Source of the DNA: JBAZDV01 sp041669745
Lineage (GTDB): Archaea; Thermoplasmatota; Thermoplasmata; Methanomassiliicoccales; Methanomethylophilaceae
DNA length: 13,744 bases
Direction of reading: 5' to 3'
NCBI GenBank assembly: GCA_041669745.1
Contig: JBAYAO010000033.1
Location: forward strand, 1-13,744
Shown here: one piece after another, positions 8,228 through 13,744 of the stretch
How positions within the stretch are numbered: position 1 is the stretch's first letter
Layout of the letters: each line of letters opens with the position of its first letter
The notes under the pieces: generated by a model
What the model was told of the DNA's origin: nothing
The model's database searches: none
The model's input: only the letters and a program-made list of their open reading frames with translations
Position numbers and translations under genes: made by a program

Positions 8228-8868
8228 TGTTCTGGGTTCTGCAGTACATAGGCGTCGTTGCCTTTGCGGTATCAGGGTCTGTTCTAGCGATTCAGAAAAG
8301 GATGGATGTTTTCGGTGTTCTCGTCCTTGCTGTCGTCACTGCAGTTGGCGGCGGCGTTCTGAGAGATGTAATCCTCGGTATCATCCCGCCGTCGATGTTC
8401 GCAAGTTACTGGTCGGTCACATTGGCACTCGTCACGGGAACGGTCTGTTTTTTGACGGCATACCTATGGAGATACGATGAGGAGCTCGAGAGGCATCTGA
8501 GCATCTCCGACAACCTGATCAATATAACCGATGCATTGGGTCTTGCGGCATTTGTGATCGTAGGTTCGGATGTGGCCATAGCTGCGGGGTACGGTGACAA
8601 TATGTTCCTGGTGGTCTTCGTGGCAGTTGTCACAGGTGTTGGCGGCGGACTCATGAGGGACATGCTGGCAGGGGAGGTCCCGTCGGTACTGACCAAGAGG
8701 ATATACGCACTCGCCGCGATAATCGGGGCATCGGTCTATTATCTGCTCTACATCTACAATCCCGTGTCTGGAGTGATGATCATCGTTACCGTTGCCGTCA
8801 TCCTTGCAATCCGCGTATCTGCAGAACATTACAACCTGCAGCTGCCCGTTGTCGGCGACAGAAAATAA
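8227..8868 (+). CDS. TRIC-family (YadS/YicG, UPF0126) integral membrane protein
   Basis: The product (213 residues from ATG 8227) belongs to the prokaryotic relatives of trimeric intracellular cation channels, known in some members to pass potassium; glycine transport has also been proposed for relatives, so the substrate here is open. It shows about seven hydrophobic segments (roughly 5-22, 28-47, 61-82, 103-121, 125-146, 158-176, 180-197) in two inverted-repeat halves. Each half carries the signature glycine kink before an Arg-Asp pair: GGGVLRD at 41-47 and GGGLMRD at 139-145. The length fits the family (about 200-220). The ATG at 8227 is preferred because a Shine-Dalgarno-like GGATGAGATC precedes it and the first membrane segment begins at once, as in E. 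coli YicG. GTG 8224 and TTG 8209 are alternatives in the same frame. Stop is TAA. Confidence 0.9.
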   Translation: MFWVLQYIGVVAFAVSGSVLAIQKRMDVFGVLVLAVVTAVGGGVLRDVILGIIPPSMFASYWSVTLALVTGTVCFLTAYLWRYDEELERHLSISDNLINITDALGLAAFVIVGSDVAIAAGYGDNMFLVVFVAVVTGVGGGLMRDMLAGEVPSVLTKRIYALAAIIGASVYYLLYIYNPVSGVMIIVTVAVILAIRVSAEHYNLQLPVVGDRK

Positions 8869-8925
8869 CGGAAAGAGAATCGATGACGATTCAAAGGTGG
8901 AACGGTCTTCAAAGAGTTCGCGGAA

Positions 8926-8946
8926 CAAAAAAGGTCAAAGACCTTT
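8926..8946 (-). terminator. Hairpin and T-run terminator of the parvulin gene
   Basis: Read on the minus strand, AAAGGTC (8946-8940), a TTT loop and GACCTTT (8936-8930) form a perfect 7-bp stem, followed by a T run (8932-8927) that overlaps the 3' arm. The stem begins on the last base of the parvulin stop codon. On the plus strand no T run follows, so it would serve the minus-strand gene. Confidence 0.6.
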
Positions 8947-9227
8947 CACCTGACATCCTTAACAAGGATCAGATGCCATCCGAACTCGGTTTTCACGGGG
9001 CCGACGACCGAGCCTTTCGCTGCGGAGAACGCCGCTGTTTCGAACGGTGCGACCATATCGCCGCGGCCGAACCATCCGAGGTCACCCCCTTTCTTACCGG
9101 AGGGACATGTGGAATATCTTCTGGCTAGGTCCTCGAATTTCTCTCCGCCGTCGATTTTTGTAAGAAGGTCCTTCGCTTCTTTCTCGGTTTTCACGAGAAT
9201 ATGTGCTGCGCATACTTTTTTTGGCAT
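8946..9227 (-). CDS. ppiC: Single-domain parvulin peptidyl-prolyl cis-trans isomerase (PpiC type)
   Basis: This small rotamase speeds cis-trans isomerisation of peptide bonds before proline and probably works in the cytosol, as no signal peptide or membrane segment is present. The 93-residue length equals E. coli PpiC (Par10), and the parvulin active-site set lines up: H9 in AAHILVK, C41 in STCPSGKKGGDLGWF, M58 and F62 in GDMVAPFETAAF, and H85 in TEFGWHLILVK. The ATG at 9227 is supported by a TATA-like box at leaderless distance and by the conserved N-terminus. Parvulins are uncommon in archaea (known mainly from Thaumarchaeota), so transfer from bacteria is plausible (inference). It lies convergent to the TRIC gene and divergent from the acetyltransferase, so it is monocistronic. 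Confidence 0.95.
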   Translation of the reverse strand: MPKKVCAAHILVKTEKEAKDLLTKIDGGEKFEDLARRYSTCPSGKKGGDLGWFGRGDMVAPFETAAFSAAKGSVVGPVKTEFGWHLILVKDVR

Positions 9228-9243
9228 ATCTGAAGGGTAATAG

Positions 9244-9280
9244 ATTAGCTATAAATATAGTTGCCAAAAAGACAGCTAAT
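9244..9280. repeat. Inverted repeat around the ppiC TATA box
   Basis: ATTAGCT (9244-9250) and AGCTAAT (9274-9280) are exact reverse complements with a 23-base spacer that contains most of the ppiC TATA-like box. The placement suits a dimeric regulator competing with TBP, but a 7-bp repeat in AT-rich DNA can arise by chance. Confidence 0.3.
9249..9260 (-). promoter_or_regulatory. ppiC TATA box (leaderless)
   Basis: On the minus strand CTATATTTATAG is centred about 27 bases before the A of the ATG at 9227, so the transcript should begin at or next to the start codon. No Shine-Dalgarno sequence is present, in agreement with leaderless translation. Confidence 0.55.
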
Positions 9281-9377
9281 ACTTTTATGAAAATGCACCA
9301 AGAATATTAAAGCCGGATTGCAAGAAACGATTCTTTTTTCTCAAAATATTCATTCGTTATATTTGTTGGGATGCAAG

Positions 9378-9418
9378 ATATTAATATTGCATAAACCTAA
9401 ATTTCCATGCGAGGGGGT
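9378..9418 (+). promoter_or_regulatory. Promoter and ribosome binding site of the acetyltransferase
   Basis: The palindromic AT box ATATTAATAT (9378-9387) lies about 40 bases before the ATG at 9423. GAGGGGGTT (9411-9419) is a plausible Shine-Dalgarno sequence about five bases before that ATG, and it decides the start against upstream in-frame codons such as ATG 9318. The surrounding 9228-9420 stretch is visibly richer in A and T than the flanking genes. Confidence 0.45.
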
Positions 9419-9422
9419 TCTG

Positions 9423-10076
9423 ATGATAAGAAAATTGAAATTGGGTGACGATCTTCTATCTGTTGCCGATATGATGTATGATGCACATTTCAGCTATCAC
9501 TATCTTCTGGGTGAGAAGGAAAGGGCGATACCGGTCCTTGCAAGGTTGATTACGTTGGAACATACTTTTTGTTCATATCGGAACATATGGGTGCATTGCA
9601 ATGAGGACGACAGTATTGACGGAGTCTTCGTGGGCTATCTCCCCTGCGATATCGATGTTAAGGCACGTAAGGCGGAGAGCAGAACGGTCCTGTCCTTTAT
9701 GGAATTTTACGGATATGAAAAACGTATGAATAGATATTCCAAGCTCATAATGCACGAACCGGGCGGGTCATACATAAAACTACTGTACATTCTGAAGGAG
9801 TCCAGAGGGAAAGGCATAGCATCCGATTTCATGAAAGTCTTCTGTGATTTTTCCAAAGAGAACGGATGTGAGGCGGTATACATAGACGTCAGTGTCAAAA
9901 ACGACATCTTGCTGAAACTCGTCCGGGACAGAGGATTCAAAGAACAATCGCTCACAGAGGTAAATTTCCAGAATATCATGCTGTATCGTATGATGAAAAG
10001 AATCGACATCTCCGATGATGAAAGCAAATCGAAAAACCAGAGATCATTGGACGATTCCAGATTCTGCAAGAAATGA
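9423..10076 (+). CDS. GNAT-family N-acetyltransferase, substrate unknown
   Basis: The 217-residue product transfers an acetyl group from acetyl-CoA to an unknown amine. The acetyl-CoA pyrophosphate-binding motif A is clear: after a beta strand (YIKLLYIL) comes ESRGKGIASDFMK, with the R-x-x-G-x-A turn at 128-133. The following helix and strand (CDFSKENGCEAVYIDVSV) and the NDILLKLVRDRGFKE segment, around 160-174, fit motif B. The N-terminal half (1-115) is less typical and may form the substrate pocket. The last 20 or so residues are charged and probably disordered. An in-frame extension of 35 residues to ATG 9318 is possible but lacks GNAT features, and the GAGGGGG sequence supports ATG 9423. 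It is a single-gene unit. The substrate cannot be read from the sequence. Stop is TGA. Confidence 0.82.
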   Translation: MIRKLKLGDDLLSVADMMYDAHFSYHYLLGEKERAIPVLARLITLEHTFCSYRNIWVHCNEDDSIDGVFVGYLPCDIDVKARKAESRTVLSFMEFYGYEKRMNRYSKLIMHEPGGSYIKLLYILKESRGKGIASDFMKVFCDFSKENGCEAVYIDVSVKNDILLKLVRDRGFKEQSLTEVNFQNIMLYRMMKRIDISDDESKSKNQRSLDDSRFCKK

Positions 10077-10267
10077 GATGGATCGGACAATCGTGAGATC
10101 ATCAGAGAAGGGCAGAAGCCTCATCACGGACCGGGTCGCGTTCGATCCCTGAACCCTCGGATTTCCATCATCTATGTCACTGGAATAACAGTACGGCATA
10201 GGTCAAATTCCAGGTTTCGCCGCAGATATGATAATATGACCCTAGGGCCCGAGTACTGGTAAAACGT

Positions 10268-10284
10268 TCGGGGTATGATCCCGA
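10268..10284. repeat. Small hairpin TCGGG/CCCGA
   Basis: TCGGG (10268-10272) and CCCGA (10280-10284) flank the 7-base loop GTATGAT. No T run follows, so it is not a typical terminator. It could be part of an untranslated RNA. Confidence 0.3.
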
Positions 10285-10306
10285 CGGATCACTAGATTCC
10301 TCAATG

Positions 10307-10358
10307 CGTTCTGCTATATTTCTGACTGGATCATTCTAAACGTTCTGCAGTCAAGAAC
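10307..10358. repeat. Direct repeat CGTTCTGC plus hairpin GTTCT/AGAAC
   Basis: CGTTCTGC occurs at 10307-10314 and again at 10341-10348. The second copy overlaps an inverted repeat, GTTCT (10342-10346) and AGAAC (10354-10358), with a 7-base loop. The role is unknown and chance is possible. Confidence 0.3.
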
Positions 10359-10483
10359 AGCATAACTGAAGGATACTTTCTGAGTCACAGTCACATGTAT
10401 TTCGTAACCGCATAGGATATCGGAACTCGTGATGTGTGTACGTCGGTTGCACTATATCGTTCATCATTTCAGAGCAGCCAAAC

Positions 10484-10493
10484 TTTCTATAAG
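10484..10493 (+). promoter_or_regulatory. Methyltransferase TATA box (leaderless)
   Basis: TTTCTATAAG is centred about 25 bases before the ATG at 10515, so transcription should begin at the start codon. A weak GAAGGG (10498-10503) is too far upstream to be a convincing ribosome binding site. Confidence 0.5.
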
Positions 10494-10514
10494 AGAAGAA
10501 GGGTTTAATAAACC

Positions 10515-11135
10515 ATGGCCGTGAATCAGAAAGAACATTGGAATTCTGTATTTTCGGGCGATCCTTCATATTTCGGGGATTCGCCGAGTTTGTTCTGTAC
10601 ACGTTGCATCGATATGATGAGAACGTCGAAATGTGCCTCGGTACTGGAATTAGGGCCAGGACAGGGAAGGGATACGAGATACCTTATCGATTCCGGAATG
10701 AAAGTGATCGTCATCGACTACAGTGAAACGGCCTGCAATCAACTGCAGAACAGGTTCGGTAGCGGGGTGGTGACGATGCAGGCCGATCTCCGTAAGGGCA
10801 TAGATCTGCCGAGGGCCTCTGTGGATGCGTGCTTCTCGCATATGCTGCTGACAATGGATTTCACCGATGAGCAGCTCTTAAGATTGATGGGCGATCTGAA
10901 GAAGGTGGTCGTACCTGATGGTCTTATAATGTTCTCCGTAAGGAATCAAAGAGATCCAGGATTCGAAAAAGGGGAGAATATCCATGGCAGTGTCTGGGAA
11001 AACGGGAAGGGTTTTGCCGTGCGTTACTACTCCGAGAGCGATGTACGCAGGTTATCAGAGGGTTTCACGATAGAAAGCATCACAGAGTGCAGCGAAGACT
11101 GCAAGATCCTATATTACGTGGTTCTCAGGAATTGA
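10515..11135 (+). CDS. Class I SAM-dependent methyltransferase, substrate unknown
   Basis: The 206-residue product has the Rossmann-like fold of class I methyltransferases, which move a methyl group from S-adenosylmethionine to an acceptor. Motif I is VLELGPGQGRDT (43-54), the glycine-rich SAM loop. The acidic residue that binds the ribose hydroxyls is D68 in VIVIDYS. A motif II/III-like stretch (ADLRKGIDLP, then SVDACFSHMLL) follows at 90-112, and the late strand VVVPDGLIMFSVRN (131-144) matches motif IV/V architecture. No second domain or membrane segment is seen, so it is soluble. The overall layout recalls TehB-like or other small-molecule methyltransferases, but the acceptor cannot be assigned. 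The ATG at 10515 lies at leaderless distance from a TATA box. Its TGA stop is two bases from the stop of the convergent rluF gene. Confidence 0.85.
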   Translation: MAVNQKEHWNSVFSGDPSYFGDSPSLFCTRCIDMMRTSKCASVLELGPGQGRDTRYLIDSGMKVIVIDYSETACNQLQNRFGSGVVTMQADLRKGIDLPRASVDACFSHMLLTMDFTDEQLLRLMGDLKKVVVPDGLIMFSVRNQRDPGFEKGENIHGSVWENGKGFAVRYYSESDVRRLSEGFTIESITECSEDCKILYYVVLRN

Positions 11136-11140
11136 TATCA
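11133..11140. other. Convergent stop codons in one palindrome (TGATATCA)
   Basis: The stop TGA of the methyltransferase (11133-11135) and the stop TGA of rluF (read from 11140-11138) are two bases apart and together form the perfect palindrome TGATATCA. No room exists for a terminator between the genes, so each transcript must end inside the other gene or beyond, giving antisense overlap. Confidence 0.7.
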
Positions 11141-11848
11141 TTCAGCCTTGTGCCTCAGGACCTCCTCCATCTCATCACCGGAGGCCTTGCGGTATTCGCC
11201 CGGTCTCAGGTCACCGAGAACGATGTTCATGACCCTTATGCGTTTCAGGGAGGTGACCCTGTAACCGAGGTATTCGCACATCCTCCTGATCTGCCGGTTC
11301 ATACCCTGTGTGATCACTATATCGAATCTGTTCCGGGCAATCTTCCCGATCCTGCAGGGTTTGGTCGTCGTACCGAGAATGGGTACGCCGGATGACATAT
11401 TTCTCAGGAATATCTCGGTCACGGGTCTGTCAACGGTAACGATGTACTCTTTCTCGTGACCATAGCGCGACCGCATTATCCCATTGACCAGATCTCCACG
11501 GTTTGTAAGGAGGAGCAGGCCTTCAGAATACTTGTCCAATCTGCCGATGGGATAGATCCTCTTGGGATAGTCGATGAACCTGACGACATTGTTCTCTTCG
11601 CAATCATCCGTCGTGCACACGATGCCTGCCGGTTTGTTGAAGATAAGCAATACGGATTCCTCTTCCCTTTCCAATGGTATACCATCGACGTTCACGTCCT
11701 GTCCGGGACGTATCTTATCGCCGAGATCCGCCTTAAGGCCGTCCACAATTACCCTGCCCTCATCTATAAGTCTGTCAGCCTCACGTCTGGAACAGAAACC
11801 GCTGTCTGCGATGAATTTGTTCAATCGGACCGTGTCGTTCTCATTCAT
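11138..11848 (-). CDS. rluF: RluF-like 23S rRNA pseudouridine synthase (RsuA/RluB family)
   Basis: The enzyme isomerises a specific uridine in rRNA to pseudouridine. The 236-residue product has an N-terminal S4 RNA-binding domain (about 7-60, RLNKFIADSGFCSRREADR) and a catalytic domain with the nucleophile D105 in IGRLDKYSEGLLLLTN. Further family motifs are HEKEYIVTVDRP, SGVPILGTTTKPC and QGMNRQIRRMCEYLGY. These agree closely with E. coli RluF, which acts on 23S rRNA U2604; target specificity here is inferred. It lacks the long basic C-terminal tail of E. coli RluF (about 290 residues). Archaea normally lack the RsuA family, so bacterial origin is likely (inference). It begins 30 bases after the MMPL gene on the same strand and in the same frame, with no good Shine-Dalgarno match, so co-transcription is likely. 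Stop is TGA. Confidence 0.93.
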   Translation of the reverse strand: MNENDTVRLNKFIADSGFCSRREADRLIDEGRVIVDGLKADLGDKIRPGQDVNVDGIPLEREEESVLLIFNKPAGIVCTTDDCEENNVVRFIDYPKRIYPIGRLDKYSEGLLLLTNRGDLVNGIMRSRYGHEKEYIVTVDRPVTEIFLRNMSSGVPILGTTTKPCRIGKIARNRFDIVITQGMNRQIRRMCEYLGYRVTSLKRIRVMNIVLGDLRPGEYRKASGDEMEEVLRHKAE

Positions 11849-11878
11849 CCACGGTCCGATATAGGATTCAACGTTTAT

Positions 11879-13744
11879 CTATGTCGATTGTTTTTTCCTA
11901 TGCATGAATGCCGGCCCCTTCCAGTTCCACTCGCCCATGAGGTGCATCAATGCGGGTACGACATATGTGCGTATGATAAGGGCATCGACAAGTATGGCAA
12001 AACCCAAGGCAAATCCGAATTCCTGAAGCATAGGCGATGTGGACATGGTCATGGTCATGAATGCACCTCCCATGATCAGACCGCATAGGGTGATAACGGC
12101 ACCTGACTTTTGGACCGCATCGGTTATGGCGTCATCATTCGACATGCCTTTCGAATGCACATTCTCTTTTATACGAGTGGTCAGCAGGATGTCGTAATCC
12201 ATGCCGAGCCCCAGGCATATGACGAACAATACGATCGGAACGATCCATACAACAGGTATCCCCAGGATGTGCTCGAAGAGTACGAACGTCAATCCCAATG
12301 TCCACAGTATGCTCATGACGATGGTGGCAACCGCACGTACTGGTGTAAGATAAGATCTCATGACTATGAACAGCAAGACCATCAACAGAAGGACAACGAC
12401 GATCATGATCGTATTGAAATCATCGGAAACGATCTCTGAGATCTCGTAATTGCTGACTGCTGCGCCTGCCATGTATGCTTCATCGACGTAATAGTGGGTT
12501 TCGAAGAACCTGTCCTTTTCCGTGAACATCTGCTGCACGGTCTTCATCGAGAGATCGGACATGGGTTCCTCCTTCGTGAGTATGATGAATTTCACATACT
12601 GATACACTCCGGTCTCGTCAATGGCGGATACAGTGCCCAGTTCGTATGTCAGCAGGTAATCGATGGCATTCTTCGTTTCGTCATCAAACGATTTCCATAC
12701 GTCACACAGTATCGCATAGCTGTCACTAGGTAGCAGATCTCTGATCGCAGACGGAAGGATACCGTAAACCGACTCGAAGAACTCCGTATGTTTTCCGTCA
12801 AATAGTATGTCACCGGTTATGGGCCCTATCACCATCGCAATATTGTATTCTCCGTCAGTCACTGTATTGGTGAGATTCCTGTTCAGGTCGTTGAAATCGA
12901 TGTAGGTCTGATCGGCATTGGGCAGAGACCTGTAAAGCCAGTTGTCCGCATTCTCATAAGTGGTGGAGATATCGGAGGGTATGTAATGTGTTGATGTGCC
13001 GTCGGGCGCGTACATGCAGACGGAGATGCTCTCGACATCTCCGAATCTTGCATCCTCGTGGGTCTGCCATGCGTTGTACGAACCTATGATCGACCTCTCG
13101 CCGGCAGCAGTGATCTTGACCGTTGTGTCATGATAGTTCTCATTGAAGACGATGTCGGATACTGGAAGTGACAGCACGGCGTAGTAGTATTCCTTCTCCA
13201 GGTCGGGGTTCGTGTAAACGGCATTCAGGAACACGGGAACGGTCGTTGATTCGGCAGTGAAATTGTCCATGTATATGGTGCCCCACATCGTGAGACCGTC
13301 CGTATCCGTAAACGATACGACCATGTTATCGGGGTCGGTGATCGCCACAGAGATGTCCTTGATTGCCGTACTCGTCTTGCTTTCGGCCGCGACATAGCAG
13401 CCCAATGTTATCGAGTAGAAAGGACCGAATTTCGCACTCTCGACGGTCTGCCAATCATTGTATATGGTCATGATCGCAGTCTGTGCTTCTATAGACACGG
13501 TCACTGTCGGAGTGCCGTCCTCGGCATACACCACAGAGACATAGGAGGTACGTATCGTACCTTCGGTGCTGTACCACATTCCATCTGTCGTCTTTGAATA
13601 TATCTGGACGTTGAGATCGGTTCCTGATTCCACTGCGGAGTCGTAATCGCTCAGGTAAACGTAACCGTACAGCAGCGTTCCGTCGATGTCTTTCATGGTC
13701 GTCATGAAATATGACGGAACCGTCTCGTCCGGATTCGTGTTGAC
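11879..13744 (-). CDS. MMPL/RND-superfamily transporter, N-terminal part outside the window
   Basis: This is the C-terminal part of a proton-driven membrane exporter of the MMPL type. The frame is open through the window edge at 13744; residue numbers here count from the in-frame Met at 13705, which is probably internal. Residues 1-430 form a large hydrophilic extracytoplasmic domain rich in Thr, Asp and Tyr, with two tandem repeats of about 128 residues. Five membrane segments follow (about 432-449, 456-480, 483-508, 536-554, 559-591), matching the last five of an RND half. The relay motif GLGMDYDILLTTRIKE (498-513) is characteristic of the family. The C-terminus (HRKKQST) is cytoplasmic. 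The start is not visible. The stop is TAG, the only TAG among the eight visible gene ends, and the frame is open beyond it into rluF. The substrate is unknown; family members export lipids or other hydrophobic compounds. Confidence 0.9.
   Translation of the reverse strand, partial: VNTNPDETVPSYFMTTMKDIDGTLLYGYVYLSDYDSAVESGTDLNVQIYSKTTDGMWYSTEGTIRTSYVSVVYAEDGTPTVTVSIEAQTAIMTIYNDWQTVESAKFGPFYSITLGCYVAAESKTSTAIKDISVAITDPDNMVVSFTDTDGLTMWGTIYMDNFTAESTTVPVFLNAVYTNPDLEKEYYYAVLSLPVSDIVFNENYHDTTVKITAAGERSIIGSYNAWQTHEDARFGDVESISVCMYAPDGTSTHYIPSDISTTYENADNWLYRSLPNADQTYIDFNDLNRNLTNTVTDGEYNIAMVIGPITGDILFDGKHTEFFESVYGILPSAIRDLLPSDSYAILCDVWKSFDDETKNAIDYLLTYELGTVSAIDETGVYQYVKFIILTKEEPMSDLSMKTVQQMFTEKDRFFETHYYVDEAYMAGAAVSNYEISEIVSDDFNTIMIVVVLLLMVLLFIVMRSYLTPVRAVATIVMSILWTLGLTFVLFEHILGIPVVWIVPIVLFVICLGLGMDYDILLTTRIKENVHSKGMSNDDAITDAVQKSGAVITLCGLIMGGAFMTMTMSTSPMLQEFGFALGFAILVDALIIRTYVVPALMHLMGEWNWKGPAFMHRKKQST
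12910..13681 (-). repeat. Two tandem protein repeats of about 128 residues in the MMPL ectodomain
   Basis: Repeat A (about residues 9-137) and repeat B (about 137-265) share a spaced pattern: GTLLYGYVYL against GLTMWGTIYM, PTVTVSIEAQ against TTVKITAAGE, and most clearly NDWQTVESAKFGPFYSI against NAWQTHEDARFGDVESI. W85 and W213 are exactly 128 codons apart, and the DNA GGTCTGCCA on the plus strand recurs at 13061-13069 and 13445-13453 (384 bases). Predicted strands dominate, suggesting beta-sandwich units. The family of these repeats is not recognised. Confidence 0.7.

Larger units (their letters stand above)
10077..10514. other. Gene-free stretch of 438 bases
   Basis: No coding frame with recognisable similarity, tRNA or insertion sequence was found on either strand. 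A 24-codon frame from ATG 10078, and an open frame that would continue the acetyltransferase for 55 codons past its TGA, are both without recognisable content. The stretch does contain small inverted and direct repeats (separate entries) and the methyltransferase promoter at its right end. It could hold a small RNA or the remains of a decayed gene. Confidence 0.5.

Noticed and set aside
9318..9422. 35-residue N-terminal extension of the acetyltransferase
   Set aside because: The segment is AT-rich promoter-like DNA with TATA boxes, and a good GAGGGGG sequence precedes the ATG at 9423.
10138..10150. T-loop-like GTTCGATCC suggesting a tRNA
   Set aside because: The flanking bases do not form a 5-bp T stem, and no D arm, anticodon arm or acceptor stem can be folded around it.
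10455..10476. C/D-box-like sequence (CTGA then ATGATGA on the minus strand)
   Set aside because: The boxes are in D'-C' order, but matching outer C and D boxes with correct spacing were not found.
10351..10602. 83-codon minus-strand ORF running into the methyltransferase start
   Set aside because: No recognisable motif, no ribosome binding site, and half of it is antisense to the methyltransferase.
11456..12088. 210-codon ORF on the plus strand
   Set aside because: It is antisense to rluF and the end of the MMPL gene, both of which have clear family motifs.

Overview
The window looks like a piece of an archaeal chromosome, most likely a methanogen-related Thermoplasmata member such as Methanomassiliicoccales. 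That placement is inference. The evidence seen is: a CTP synthase with the archaeal form of the family (VLDDGGEVDLDLGNYERF rather than the bacterial VTDDGAETDLDLGHYERF type); AT-rich TATA-like boxes about 25 bases before starts, several of them apparently leaderless; heavy use of AGG (Arg) and ATA (Ile) codons; and stop codons that are almost all TGA, with one TAA and one TAG.

Layout from left to right. (1) 1-1565, minus strand: most of an htpG (Hsp90) gene, cut by the window edge. (2) 1566-1895: divergent promoter region with a strong inverted repeat. (3) 1896-3503, plus: pyrG. (4) 3504-3722: leader region with palindromes, a TATA-like box and a possible 23-codon leader ORF. (5) 3723-8108, plus: full-length glutamate synthase large subunit, gltB, with a TTG start. 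(6) 8227-8868, plus: TRIC-family membrane protein. (7) 8946-9227, minus: single-domain parvulin (PpiC type), with a terminator hairpin that faces the TRIC gene. (8) 9423-10076, plus: GNAT acetyltransferase. (9) 10077-10514: gene-free stretch with small repeats. (10) 10515-11135, plus: class I SAM methyltransferase. (11) 11138-11848 and 11879-13744, minus: an RluF-like 23S rRNA pseudouridine synthase behind the C-terminal two thirds or so of an MMPL/RND transporter that is cut by the window edge.

The genes are mostly housekeeping. PyrG and GltB both use glutamine as nitrogen donor and sit in tandem, but the 219-base gap with its own TATA-like box argues for separate promoters. HtpG and the parvulin are both protein-folding factors. 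The striking common thread is that HtpG, PpiC, RluF and a one-piece GltB are bacterial-type proteins that are rare or unusual in archaea, so the window may hold several independent transfers. No CRISPR array, insertion sequence, tRNA or rRNA gene was found.

The most notable new observations are: tandem repeats of about 128 residues in the MMPL ectodomain; a lone TAG that separates the MMPL gene from rluF in the same reading frame, of interest if the host decodes TAG as pyrrolysine; and the bacterial-type chaperone pair in an archaeal setting.
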